From positions 196,084,143 through 196,148,142 of the forward strand of contig NC_071387.1 in assembly GCF_022682495.2 (NCBI RefSeq): a stretch of DNA of 64,000 nt, in the 5' to 3' direction. The translations under genes were made by a program, and so were the position numbers. How positions within the stretch are numbered: position 1 is the first letter of the stretch; every line of letters starts with the position of its first letter. This DNA comes from Desmodus rotundus (Eukaryota > Chordata > Mammalia > Chiroptera > Phyllostomidae). The notes under the pieces are model-generated. The model was not told the DNA's origin. It did no database searches and saw only the letters and a program-made list of their open reading frames with translations. Positions 22,894 through 34,377 of the stretch are shown here, in pieces.

Positions 22894-23158
22894 CCTTTCT
22901 TTCTTCTTTCCTTCCTTTCTTTCCCTCCCTCCTTCTTTTCTTTTCTTTTCTTTCCTTCCTTCCTCTCTCTCTCTTTCTCTTTCTTTCTCTCTCTTCCTCC
23001 CTTCCCTCCTTCCTTCCTCGCTCTCTATCTCTTTATCTCTTTCTCTCTTTCTTTCTCTCTTTCTTCCTCTTTCTTCCTCCCTTCCCTCCTTCCTCCCTTC
23101 CTCTCTTTCTTTCCCTTGTTTCTTCTTTCCTACTTTTGTTCCTTGCTTCCTGCCTTTT
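22894..23158 (+). repeat. Long polypyrimidine tract (CTTT/CCTT/CTCT)
   Basis: About 260 bases almost entirely C and T, mixing TTTC, TTCC and CTCT units, with only a few purines (near 23019, 23027, 23034 and from 23118). It could form triplex DNA under supercoiling. The apparent 105-residue Ser/Leu/Phe frame (22878-23195) is just its translation. Confidence 0.95.
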
Positions 23159-23189
23159 TTTAACCAGTAATTTGTTCCCTGTAATAGTA

Positions 23190-23740
23190 GGTTGATTCAG
23201 ATCCCGGCCTGAGGGATCTGTGTGTTGTAGCTAAGACGAGACAAATTGACAAGGACTACCGAATCCTGTGGAGGAAATGGGACAGCACAGCCACTTTCTC
23301 AAGAAGAGAGCACCCTGACCCTTGTCTTGACGGGCTTTTCTTGCTTTTCTGGGCCCATTACATTGAGGATGATCCTCATTTACTATGCACAGGTTATCCT
23401 GAGGCAGTTACAGAAAACAAAGGAGATGGTATTGCTAATTACAAAAAGAGGAAGGATATTTGCAAATGTAAAGGGAAAAGTGGTTGAACTGGTTACACCT
23501 GTCTTTGGAAAGTTTAGCATAGATTTTAGGACGTTACTTTAAAGATTTGCAGTAGATTCCAGGTGGGGGAGTTAGCAAAAGCAAGTCTCAAAGTGGCCTA
23601 GGTACAATGCAGGCCTGATTCCCCATGGGAGAACCTATCCATGGGCGTGGGTCCTGTGTGCCAGACCTTGCTCCCCATTGGCCTCTCTGAGTGGGAGCTA
23701 GGCCCACGCCACACAGAACGGTCTCCTATAGTAAGTATCC
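23190..23740. mobile_element. Possible LTR-like block, unclassified
   Basis: This block is more GC-rich than its surroundings and has short GC/CG patches (GATCCCGGCCTGAGGGATC, CCATGGGCGTGGG, GCCCACGCC). A frame at 23246-23542 is open for 98 codons without a domain I can name. On the minus strand the end reads ACTTGTCTCGTCTTAGCTAC-like, reminiscent of a U5. No TATA/poly(A) pair or target duplication was confirmed, so the LTR interpretation is tentative. Confidence 0.3.
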
Positions 23741-25164
23741 ATCATATCTCATTCTATATCAGTGATTGTCTGTTTGCTACCATAAACTGAACCTGCTCAA
23801 CCCATCTATCTTGCCACTTTCTGACAGCTGAAGTGACACAAATATATGCTAGCGATTTTCCAGAGCTTTCTTAAATAAACTCCAGCAATTGTTTTCTTCT
23901 GAAAATTTACAACCGGGGGATGTTTAGCCTTGTTTTCACTTTCTCCCAAGAGAATATAGACAGAAACTGAAGAAACCGTGAGTTGAGACTCCCTAAGTGT
24001 GCCTCTGTATTCCCAAGGCAATCCTAAATTCTAAGGATCTGGAGAAATCAAGCCTGTATTGCAAATCATTGTGTTTATCTTTCCCAATATGCCATCACTT
24101 GGTGGTAATAACAATATAACTTGTCTCCAAATGGGAAGGTTCTCTGGGTCTCTGCAGGGTGTAAATGTACAGTGTTCTTAGGACATTAGTTACATTTGAA
24201 ACAGCAAATACTTTTCCACACATTTGTAAAACATGCAAACTCTTATTTTTCCCTCTATAAATCCAGAACAATTTCTGTCCATTCCAATCATCCTTTTAAG
24301 TTTTTAATTATATTTTCTTGCTTTTGAGGTAGAGAAATTATGCAGACAAATACCCTGTGTAACCAAATGTTAATTTTGTTGTAGCTATAAGCTAGATAAC
24401 TTTGGTCTTGAAAAGAGCAAGCAAACTAGATTTGGCAGAAATTAGAGGAGTCCCGATTCAGCAGTAACCTTACACGAAACCTAAATCCCATTGTAATCAA
24501 ATCAAGCAAATGAGATTTGGGAATAATTTGATGAGCATAATTAAATTCTCCATCTCTTAGGGAACATCAAGATGCACATATGTAGGATTCATTATTTTTT
24601 CCCTTTGTCCCCAGTTGTAGTAATGGAACTCTATACCCAAGAAACACTCAGATGGGTCTGCCCCTTAACAAGGAGGGTTCTTATCCATTGATAGTTCTCA
24701 AAATTAACTGACAAAAATTCTAATAGTAGTTTTTAGAAAGACACAACTGCAAGGTTTTCTAAGTTCTATTCTATGATTTACCCACAGTTTTAAAGAATAA
24801 AGTTCTTTATAAAACTTTTTTTTAATAAGAAAGAAATGAACAATTATGAATTAAGTACAAATGCATTCTCTTTTGTCGTGTGCTGGATTGGTCAATTCAA
24901 ACCAAACCATCAGGGGTTTGACAAGTTACTGGAGGTATCATCTGAGGGGCAATGCATCTCATGGGGCCTGTGGGGAAGGCCCGTCAGAAACTTTCATTGG
25001 CCTGTGGCTCTGAGGGCTGTTTATCTGGGGCATGAAGAGGCTAATGTCACTTCAAAGACCATATATGTTGCTTAGCCAAATGAGGTGTATGCCGAGGCAG
25101 AAACACCATGGAGCAACATATTTAAATTTACAATAATTACTCACTTTTTAAATGATTAATTACA
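23741..25164. other. No recognised gene
   Basis: Intergenic DNA of ordinary composition. The frame at 24836-25075 is uninterpretable. No element assigned. Confidence 0.4.
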
Positions 25165-26045
25165 CACATCTGATAATGAGTTAATATCCAAAAATTTATG
25201 AAGTTAAAAAACTGAACACCAAAAACAAAAACTCAATTAAAAAAATGGGCTAAGGATCTGAATAGACACTTCTCCAACAGACATGAAAAGATGCTCAACA
25301 TCACTAGTCATCATAGAGATGCAAATTAAAACCACAATGAGATACCATCTCACACCTGCCAGAATGGCTGTCATTAATAAATCAACAAACAAGTGCTGGA
25401 GAGGATGTGGAGAAAGGGGGACTCTTGCACTGTTGGTGGGAATGCAGATTGATACAGCCACTGTGCAAAGCACTACAGAGATAAGACATCTCAAAAAATT
25501 AAAAATGGATCTGCCTTTGACCCAGCGATCCCACTTCTGGTAATATACCCCAAAAACCCAAAACACTAATTTGAAAGAACATAAGCACCTTATGTTATTG
25601 CAGCATTATTTACAATCTCCAAGATATGGAAGCAGCCCAAGTGTCCATCAGTAGATGAGTGGATAAAACAACTATGGGACATTTACACAAGGGACCACTA
25701 CTTGGCCACAAAAAAGAAAAATGTTTTACCCTTTGTGAAAGCATGGATGGACCTGAAAAACATTATGCTAAGTAAAATGATTCAGTCAGAGAAAGGAAAA
25801 TACCATATAATTTCACTCATATTTGGAATCTAATGAACAAACTGAACTAACAAGCAACATAGAGACAGACATAGATGGAGAGCAGGATGACAGCTATCTA
25901 TTGGGGTCTTAGAGGGGGGAAGAATTGAGCAAAAAGGAAAAAAGACCAAAGGACATGGATGGCAGGGTGGTGATTGAAGGGGTGGGGGCACATAAGAAGG
26001 ATATATGGTAATGGAAAATACAATAAAAATGAAAAATATAATGCT
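25165..26045 (+). mobile_element. L1 fragment: ORF2 C-terminal part and 3' UTR
   Basis: It starts in ORF2 (GAGTTAATATCCAAAAATTT, GACACTTCTCCAACAG, GCAAATTAAAACCACAATGA, TGTTGGTGGGAATGCAGATT), runs through the ORF2 end (TATGCTAAGTAAAATGATTC) into a G-rich 3' UTR and ends near CAATAAAAATGAAAAATA. It is a 5'-truncated insertion with broken frames; the 83-110 residue frames on both strands here are ORF2 remnants and their antisense. No target duplication was identified. Confidence 0.9.
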
Positions 26046-26639
26046 GGCTAATTGACGATGAATTATACAGTGACAAGAAAATATGCAGTTAGACTGGTTG
26101 GGGTAACATTACCCTCACCCTCCCATTTGATACACCAGGTGAGAGATGATGATGGTTTGGGCGGCAATGACGACAATAGAGATGCAGACAATATCGTGTA
26201 TTCATACATGCTAGTGACATGTCCAACACCACTTCACAATGAATAGCGTAGGAAAATAAAGCAAGGCAATTGATAATAATATGATGAGTTTTCATCTGTA
26301 TGAACTAATTATATGATGGTACAGTGCTTTTTACTCAGATTGGCATATCTGGGGCAGGAAAATAAAATCACAATATTCACCGTTTTACACTGAAGAGTGA
26401 AATTTTGTGCTTTTTTGTTTTCTTCACTACATGTTCAGTTACATCTTGGCTGGCTGAAAAACAAAACAAAACAAACAAAAAAGAAATTCAGAGGATAGTT
26501 AGTTACATAACTGTGACACAGAAAGTAATTTATTTATAGTTATAAGGTAACATCAGAATGCACGTATGGACTTCCTATCAGCTTAAAATGGCATAAAGGC
26601 CTGAAATTCAGGACTGTTCTACCTTCCAGAGAGATACCT
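26046..26639. other. No recognised gene
   Basis: Intergenic sequence with an A-rich patch (AAAACAAAACAAACAAAAA, about 26461-26484) that may be an old retrotransposon tail. Nothing else identified. Confidence 0.4.
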
Positions 26640-27360
26640 GACAACATACGTTGATGAGGATGTGCAGAAAAGGGAACCCTTGAGCATGCTGGTATGAGTG
26701 TAAACTGGTACAGTCACTATGGAAATCGGTATGGAGATTTCTCAAAAAACTAAAAATAGATATACCACATGACCCAGGAATCCCACTTTTGTGTGTTTAT
26801 CTGAGGAAAACAACACTTATGCAAAAAGATTTATGCATCCTTATATGCATTGCAGCATTATTGAGAATAGCCAAGAAATAGAAGAAAGCCAGGTGCCCAT
26901 TGATAGATGAATAGATAAGAAGGCATGAATATATACATGTACATATATAAACAATGGGACATTATAAGATATTAAGCAGCAATAGAAAGAATGAAACTTG
27001 ACATTTGCACAACGTGGATGTATTTAGAGGGTATTATGCTAAGTGAAATAAGTCAAAGACAGATACTATGTGGTTTCATTTACATGTGAAATTTTTAAAA
27101 AATGAACAAACATAACAAAACAAAATAGTTTCATATAAACAGAGACCAGAGGGTAGGGGACATAGGGGTAGGTGAAATAGTGAAGCAAATCTAGTCAATA
27201 ATATTGTGATAAGTTTGCAAGGTGAGTGATGATTACTAGAACAAGTGGAATGATCACATTATAGAGTATGGAGCTATTGAATCACTTCATTGTGCACCTG
27301 AAAGCATTATAACAAACATAACATTGTGTACCAACTATACTCAAATAAAAAAAAGAGCTA
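26640..27360 (+). mobile_element. Old L1 3' end
   Basis: ORF2 C-terminal and 3' UTR sequence: GATGTGCAGAAAAGGGAACC, ACTATGGAAATCGGTATGGA, ATGACCCAGGAATCCCACTT, GTATTATGCTAAGTGAAATA, CCAGAGGGTAGGGGA, then CATTATAACAAACATAACAT and CAAATAAAAAAAAGAG as tail. The 3' UTR with TTGTGCACCTGAAA is of the older L1M/L1MB kind, unlike the G-rich ones elsewhere in the window. Confidence 0.85.
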
Positions 27361-27419
27361 CCTGAAAAACATATTCCTCCCCAAATAATAAGGGAGATCT
27401 TGATCTTAAATAGACCTTT

Positions 27420-27816
27420 TCTTGCTTTTTTAAAAATTGTTTGTGCTATTACAGTTGTTATGCTTTTTTTCCCTTGTCCCACCTGCACCCAGCCCCACTT
27501 TTTCCCCTCCCTCAGTTAATCCCCATATCATTGTCAGTGACCCAGGGTCATGCATAAATACCCTTTGGTTAGTCCCTTCACCATCTTTTATTCAGTACTC
27601 CCTCCCCTGGCAGCTGTCAGTTTGGTCCTCATATCTATGCTTCTGTTTCTGTTTTGTTTGTTAGTTTATTATGTTCCTTAGATTCCACGTATAAGTGAGA
27701 TCATGTGGTATTTGTCTTCCACCGACTGGCTTATTTCCACTTAGCATAATATCCTCCAGGTCCATCCATGCTGTCACAAAGGGTATAAGACTCTCTCTTT
27801 TCTTTCTTTCTTTCTC

Positions 27817-27891
<75 letters not shown>

Positions 27892-28455
27892 GTCTTTCTT
27901 TCTTTTCTTTCTTTCTTTCTTTCTTTCTTTCCTCTCTCTCTCCCTTCCTTCCTTCCTTCCTTCCTTCCTTCCTTCCTTCCTTCCTTCCTTCCTTCCTTCC
28001 TTTCTGCTGTGTGAGTATTCCAGTGTGTAAGCATACCACAGCTTTTTTTATCCACTCATCTAGTGATGGGCACTCAGGCTGTTTCCAGATCTTGGCTATC
28101 CTAAATAACCCTGCTCTGAACATTGGGGTACGTATGTATTCTGTACTAGTGTTTCGGGATTCTTAGGCTATATTTCCAGAAATAGAATCACTGGTTCAAA
28201 AGGGGATTCCATTTTTAATTTTTGTTGGACACTCCATATTGTTTTCCACAGCACCAGTCTGCATTCCCACCAAGACTGCACTAGGGTTCCCTTTTCTCCG
28301 CATCCTTGCCAGCACTTGTTGTTTGTTGATTTACTAATGATGACCATTCTGACAGGTGTGAGGTGATATTTCATTGTGGTTTTGATTTGCATTTCAGTAA
28401 TGATTGGTGATCTTGAGCCTTTTTTCATATGTCTATGGTCCATCTGCATGCCCAC
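27420..28455 (-). mobile_element. L1 3' end, minus strand, carrying a microsatellite
   Basis: On the minus strand this runs from ORF2 (about 28455) through the ORF2 end to the 3' UTR tail at about 27420. Plus-strand landmarks: TTTGTGCTATTACAGTTGTT, GTATAAGTGAGATCATGTGG, TTAGCATAATATCCTCCAGG, CTCATCTAGTGATGGGCACT, GTTGTTTGTTGATTTACTAA. The usual T-rich ORF2 position has grown into a (TTTC)n/(TTCC)n array (27791-28005). The L1 is otherwise continuous on both sides of the array. Confidence 0.9.
27791..28005 (+). repeat. (TTTC)n then (TTCC)n microsatellite inside an L1
   Basis: About 150 bases of TTTC units, nearly pure apart from CTCTC near the start and a single G at 27892, are followed by about 60 bases of TTCC units. 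It sits exactly where the L1 has a short T/C-rich stretch, so it was seeded by L1 sequence. Long Lys/Glu/Arg-rich and Ser/Phe/Leu-rich frames across it on the two strands are artefacts. Confidence 0.97.
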
Positions 28456-29164
28456 GATTGTCTTAGATTTGATAGCAAAGTTATGAGGAGAGAAATATCT
28501 ATTTTGAGTTGTTGCTTAGGCATTTCACAGTGTGACCCAAGGTCAGGATTCCTGCCACAAGTTCCCACTTTGCTTTTTCCTAGGAACCTTTTAAAATAAC
28601 CACTTAGAGCTGGCTCTTTTCTCTTAGAGCCAGAGAAAAGTTAGTGGCCCCCAGCTTGACCACCTTATAAGTGACAGAGGCTTTCTATGCTGCTCTCCAT
28701 TCCGTGCTTGCCCCTGAGCAGGGACTGAGCATTGCCCTTACTGTGGTTCATCGTGCCCCTCCCACACAGTTTCTGGGACCTGCAATTAGTACATTTTGTG
28801 ACTTAATTTTCTTCTGTGAGTGTACTGGAATTGCACCTTCAATTAAAGTGATACTTAGGTTTTCATTTCCTCAAAGTGGGGGCTTGGATGCTGAGAGAGC
28901 TACTTGTTGAAGTCATGAGGGAGGGGTGGCTTGTGTCTCTTCATTCAGCGGGTCATAATCTGGATATTCTTAATTCAATACACCATCTACAGGTCTCCCA
29001 GCACAATTACCAAGGGGGTGTATCTCAGTGCCCATATTCTCAGTCTCCCCACCAAAAGTGTAGAACACATGTGATATTATCATCACCTCGCTGAGCCAAA
29101 CACGGTACCCACCATGTCAAATGTGGAACCTGCAAAAACAAAGAACATTGCCCACTTGTGTACT
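28456..29164. other. No recognised gene; moderately GC-rich
   Basis: 28500-29110 is less AT-rich than its neighbours and has frames (28671-28910, 28876-29094) without recognisable domains. It could be an unnamed LTR or unique sequence; I see no TATA/poly(A) pair. Confidence 0.35.
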
Positions 29165-29395
29165 GTTACTAAAGAAAAATGATTTATTTTTATATAGTGC
29201 TTTACTAGTAGGTGAGTTTACTGATGCCTTTTATGGTCTTTCAATTAAGCAACTGAGAGACTTAAGGTTTGAATTAATTTTCCAGTTTTTGTAGAGAAAG
29301 CATCAGAGAGGTGATGCCCAAAATCACAAAGCATAGCTAAAAACTGGCTGAGTCAGGGCTAAAATAGACACTTGTAGGACCCAAGCACATTGATC
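29165..29395 (+). mobile_element. MIR SINE remnant
   Basis: The order of motifs follows MIR: TATATAGTGCTTTACTAGTA, CAACTGAGAGACTTAAGG, GTGATGCCCAAAATCACAAA, GCATAGCTAAAAACTGGCTG, then AGTCAGGGCTAAAATAGACA. It is old and diverged, with an insertion in the middle relative to the usual core. Confidence 0.55.
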
Positions 29396-31268
29396 TTTCC
29401 ACTAAATCCTCCCACCTAGGAGAATAAAATAGTTGTGTAAGATTGTGTGACCTAACCTCTGATTAGGGCAAGAAACTTTCTTATGAATGTTCTTCTCCAG
29501 GGGTTTCATTTACTGTAGGCTGTTAAGTGCTGGATCAGCTCACACCAAAATCCAATCATTAAAAGACACTTTGGAGCTCAAAACATCACAGGCTTCAGTG
29601 TCTTTCACAGAGGTGATAGAAATATTCTTTTTCTTATAAATTGTACTCCACACTGGCAGAGTCAGAATGTAAATAACATCATCATCACTCTTTATATCTT
29701 AAAATGTCATTTATAGGAAATAAGATTGCTTATTTTTTTTAAATAATACATGTTTTCTGAATTTTGGCAATTTTGAAATAGTTCAGTTCTAGTTAAAATC
29801 TCACTAACACAATTATTTTTCATGGAATTGGTTTGACTTTTTCCCATTTGCAATTGTGAAGCAAATTGCTGTAAAATGCCTGCAGGATCCCTCTACGGTT
29901 AAAATTGTAAGAGAAATTGGAAGATTAAAAAAAAAATCCAAAATGTTCTAGGCTTAGATAATTAGATGAAAAAATGGAGTGAACATGTAATGAAACCATT
30001 CCACCCTTGGCAACAATGTGAATTTTTTTTTTCTTTTTCAATTTCCTGACTCTAGGATTCTGAGGCAAACAATGGATGTCAGTGTGGTGGCTCTCAGTGA
30101 GCAAGTAGTAGAGAGAGATGAGATAAGATGTGAAGTGGGAAAGATCCAAACTAAGAGTCCTGCTTGGTTTTAATGAGGATTTACGATTTTATGGTAAGAT
30201 AGAGAAGGCCAGTCAGAAAAGGGTTTTACATAGCAGATTGAGTCAACCTGATTGTAAATTGAAAAGAAACTATCCTTTGGGGGTCTTTTGTGACATAGGA
30301 ATTGTTTAAGTGAGTGACCGGGAAAGAGTGAAATTTGCATTGAAATGGATTGATCTGTGACTGTTTCAAACCCTGGGGTGTTTACGTGTGAAGAAGCTCG
30401 AAACGTGATTAGTGGCTATGAATGATATTAATCAAGAAAAAATAAAAACTTTGCTTATGTGTCTGTATGTGTGCGTTTGTGTACATATGTGCGCTCATGT
30501 TCAAATGAGAGATACAGAAGCATTTTGAGGGGAATTATCTGGTATAAAGTATTGATCGTAAAACACAATGTAGTTTATGAAATGTAAGAAGGCCTGAGAT
30601 TGAAAGCACAAAAAACATCAAAAATAGGTACAGATACAAGTGAATAAATTTTTAGATATATTTATTCAAGGATATATTTTATAATTTTCATCAGATATTT
30701 AATAATACCTATTTTGCATCTAAAATCTTACTTATTTCAAGTTAGGCAAGCCAAATTTCATAATTAATTCTTCAGAGAGTAGGTACTAAATTACTTACAA
30801 ATTGCTCTATAAGGAATTTATTTTTCCCCCTCTTCTTTCTGTAATTTTCTTAATAAGAGCTCTATTTTTATAACTCTCAAATCCTTTCTCTGGCTGTAAT
30901 AAGGCCTATTCCAGAGAAGGGGTCCTCAGCCTCTCAACTTATCCAAGTCTCTTCTTTAATCATTTCACTTGTTTAAGAATGGGTTAGAAGATATCACTCA
31001 AATTAATTACTGTTATAAGAGTAACAGATTCTCATGGGTTAATACACTACCCAAATGTTGTAAGAGGTATGTACTGATGAGGGCAATTGTTTCTGAATAG
31101 ACTGAAATTAGGAGGTTTAATTAAGAAGAATTTGTACTTCCCTGACTGAGATGGCAAAATTATGATGTATTTCTGAACTTCATTTATATGTAAATTCAAC
31201 ACCTAAGTACACTTTGAAAAATTGTGTTTCTGGAGTGACATAGTAAATGCATTTTGTTAAAGATATAA
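29396..31268. other. No recognised gene
   Basis: AT-rich intergenic DNA with short TG steps near 30455-30495. No element or exon assigned. Confidence 0.4.
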
Positions 31269-31924
31269 CAAGGTCTTTCCAGAAGAACTCCAGCTGTTAT
31301 TACTATAACGAGAATGGTTTGCAGGACATCAGTATAACCTGGCAGCCAAGGACAGTGGACCGCAATGCAGATGCATGAACAAGGACGACTTCACTGCAAT
31401 ATTCAGTGGGGGCAGTAAACATTGTTGAGCAAGTGGGTGTACTGTGTGGCTGTCACATTCAAAATGACTAAGCAAGTAGAGCAGCAAATCTGCATCAGAT
31501 TTTGTGTTAACCTTGAACCTTCCACCATGAAAACTATTCAGATGATTCAGAAGGCCACGGCCATGGGCAACTGGTGATTGTCAGCTTCATCATGACAACA
31601 TGCCCTCTCATTCATCACATCTCGTGCAGAATTTTTGGTGAAACATCAAATAACCTAGGTGACTCAGTCCCACTACAGCCCGTATTTGGTGCCCTGGACT
31701 TCTGGCTTTGAAAGGGAAGAGATTTCAGACTATTGATGAGGGTCAGGAAAATACAAGAGGGCAGCAGATGGTGACTGGGAGAACTGTGTGAGGTCCCAAG
31801 GCGCCTACTTTGAAGGGGACTGAGGTGTCATCGTCCTATGTACAATTCTTGTATCTTGTATCTACTTCAATAAACGTCTCTGTTTTTCATAGTACATGGC
31901 TGGATACCTTCTGGACAGACCTTG
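31269..31924 (+). mobile_element. Mariner copy A, internally deleted, about 656 bases
   Basis: Terminal inverted repeats: CAAGGTCTTTCCAGAA at the left; the right end is its near-complement (TTCTGGACAGACCTTG), with TA after it. The inside carries two decayed pieces of a mariner-type transposase. An N-terminal part (CAAAATGACTAAGCAAGTAG, GCAGCAAATCTGCATCAG, ATGATTCAGAAGGCC) is joined to the catalytic region (CTTCATCATGACAAC, i.e. the His-His-Asp-Asn motif; TCCCACTACAGCCCG; GACTTCTGG). The helix-turn-helix-to-catalytic part between them is absent. Stops and indels make it inactive. Confidence 0.85.
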
Positions 31925-32339
31925 TATACTGTATGTATAAATTAGAAGCACAGTAATACATCCATTCAAAATTATTTATAAAATGTTAAAATATAGTCTG
32001 ATACTTCACTAAAGGACTTGAAAAATAAAGAGTTGTACTTTATAAATGTAATCAATAGAATATTTGGGAGAGAACAAGAACAATCATAAAACAGGTTTGA
32101 TGTATAAGGGAAACAAAAATTTATTAGTGCTAATAAAATTTTTAAATTTTGTAATTAAATTTTATAGGATTGATGGTAAAGTATGAAGAAATGTTTAAAA
32201 GATACTTTTTTATATTTGTTCATAGTTAATAAATTTAGATGTTCAGGTACATATTTTAACATTCCTTAACAGAAATACATATGTGTTACCATAGTAGTTA
32301 ACTTGTTATTAATAAGAAAGAGAACAAAGATAATTAGAC
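31925..32339. other. No recognised gene
   Basis: AT-rich flanking DNA between mariner copy A and the LTR-like block; nothing identified. Confidence 0.45.
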
Positions 32340-33025
32340 TTTGAATTTAATAAACTGGTCACACCTCAAGGGGTTATAGCATTTCTCCACCAAGGGGATT
32401 AACACTCCTTCCTTCCCCCATTTGGTAACAGAATTTTGGAGGTTGCAGCTGGAGGAGTTTGACCAATTTGACCGTGGATGTCTGTCTGTCTAACTAGAGG
32501 GTAGACCTATTCAAAGTCTACAAAGGCTTGGGAAGTTCATTGTTGATTTGAAAAAGCACCAGGTCTTTTCAAAACCCAAGCTATTATAATCCCAGGGGAA
32601 CAAAGAAGTGCACTCTCTCTGTCTTCCTCGCTTCTGACACTCACACCCCATGCACCCAGGCATCCTCTCTCCATAGACATAGCAGCCATGTGGCTGACAG
32701 CTGCATGGACTCCACACACAGGCTCTGGGAGGGAACCTGAATATCTCAGCACAAGAACAGATCACAGCTGGGGGCACGAGCTAAACTACATGGATGCTGG
32801 ACTGGACTGGACTAAGCTTTAATATGGCCAGATCTCCTACCATTGACTCTGTATCTGGCCCCAATTTTCCATGGCAAGATGCACAAAGATGGGACATTCG
32901 AGGGGCATCCTTTATATTGTGCTTCCCAAATAAATCTTGCCACCTGCCCTTATACTCTTTTGTGAGTCCCTGAAAATGCTTTTTCTCATGGCACTGCAAG
33001 GACCCTACTTCTACTGGCAACTATG
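32340..33025 (+). mobile_element. Probable LTR (class I-like), plus strand
   Basis: The block is GC-richer than its flanks. It has an LTR-like run: GGAGTTTGACCAATTTGACC (CCAAT-like) near 32454, TATTATAATCCC near 32582, AAATAAATCTTGCCACCTGC at about 32928 as polyadenylation signal, then a U5-like TTTTGTGAGTCCCTGAAAA and GCACTGCAAGGACCC to about 33010. No internal retroviral sequence or target duplication was seen, so it is probably a solo LTR with approximate edges. The frames at 32511-32777 and 32781-33020 have no domains. Confidence 0.5.
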
Positions 33026-33867
33026 TATGTTTTATATACATATATATCTATTTTTCACAATTATATATACACACATATATGCATAGTTATGTCATATACA
33101 TGTATTTATACATATACATGTATACATGCACAACACAAATATATACATAGACCACAAATAAGTTCATGTAATATTTAAAAAAATAAATACATACATCACT
33201 GTATTTTATGTTAAATGTAGTATGTATTTGTATTAATCTGTCAAGGGATTTTATTATAGTGTACACTTTGTAAAATCTTAATGGCATAGAACATAATTAA
33301 TTAATTTTGAGAATATCTGAAAAATTAACATCTTTTTCAACAAAAGTATGAGAGATAGTAAGAAAACAGCCATTTCCTGGAGCAGGTATGGGAAATTAGG
33401 ACCCTTGGGACAGGAAAACTGTGTCAATTGCTTGTTGATCTTTTTAGTCTTTAGCTTTGGGCTTTACTAGGGAACTGTTCTCTATTGCCATCAATATTTT
33501 ATTGCAATTGCCCTTAAATATTTTCCTATCTATAATAACATGTGTAGGTGTGCCATCGATATTATTCAATAAAGACTGTTAATCCATTATACCCCAAAGT
33601 AAAACAAAAAGTTCAAGTCTCAGATAAAAATTTTTAGTTATACATCATGAATTATGAAGAAAACAGAATGGTAAATTATCTTTCTCTTCAGTTCCCTCCC
33701 AACCACAGAACACAATCTAAGAATATTCCTCCACTGTTTTAGAAGGACTCTTGGGCAATTTATGCCTTTTCGGTTTGAATTCTCTTAAAGTAAAACAGCC
33801 AAATTTTAATTATTAAATTTAAATACCTGCATTTAAATATATATGTTTATATATTATATATCTTTGT
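33026..33867. other. AT-rich spacer with TA/CA runs
   Basis: Interrupted TATA/CATA runs at about 33030-33150, then plain intergenic sequence. No gene recognised. Confidence 0.45.
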
Positions 33868-33953
33868 AAATTTTATACATGTATCATATTAATATAAATT
33901 TTATATATGTATCATATATATGTCCCTTTATAAACTTTATACATGTATCATAT
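33868..33953 (+). repeat. Small AT minisatellite, three copies of a 22-base core
   Basis: A 22-base core (AAATTTTATACATGTATCAT plus AT) occurs at 33868-33889, 33896-33917 and 33932-33953 with one change in each of the later copies. The spacers are 6 and 14 bases. The unequal spacers show partial decay of a tandem array. Confidence 0.85.
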
Positions 33954-34106
33954 ATACACACAAAGTTTATGTCAGTCTGTGTTTCTAAATTTGAACACTT
34001 AAAAAAAAGGAGTTGCTTCATTATGGGGGAAAGAGAAGAATATTGAATAGTAGAAGATAAGAGGCTGTTTGAGTATAATAGAAATTATCTATAGTATGTT
34101 TGCGAT
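33954..34106. other. No recognised feature
   Basis: Short AT-rich spacer; nothing identified. Confidence 0.45.
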
Positions 34107-34240
34107 GGGATAGGCATCAATGACATTTTATTACTAGAGGCCAGGGATGCTACTAGACACTCTACAATGCATAAAACAGACACTCACCAGTACAAGAAAT
34201 CATCTCTGTCCAAAAGTAAATAGAGCAGAGGTAGAGAAGT
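34107..34240 (+). mobile_element. MER5A-type hAT remnant
   Basis: TTATTACTAGAGGCCAGGGA, TGCTACTAGACACTCTACAA and TGCATAAAACAGACACTCAC follow the second half of MER5A (consensus idea: TAGAGGCCAGGGATGCTGCTAAACATCCTACAATGCACAGGACAG). It lacks clean termini. An ancient non-autonomous hAT piece. Confidence 0.7.
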
Positions 34241-34377
34241 CATGGGTTAAAGGCAAAGAGTAGCCAGTTTTGTATAAGTCTTGTTAGGAGGCTACCACAG
34301 TAGTCAAGATAACTGAGAGGTAAATGCAAGATGGTTGAAGTTAGTGAGTGTTAAGGAAAGGACATTGAATCTAAATA

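Noticed and set aside
22878..23195. 105-codon Ser/Leu/Phe-rich frame
   Set aside because: It is the translation of a polypyrimidine tract.
27731..28123. Lys/Glu/Arg-rich frames of 93-130 codons on the minus strand and a Ser/Phe/Leu-rich one on plus
   Set aside because: They are translations of the (TTTC)n/(TTCC)n array inside an L1.
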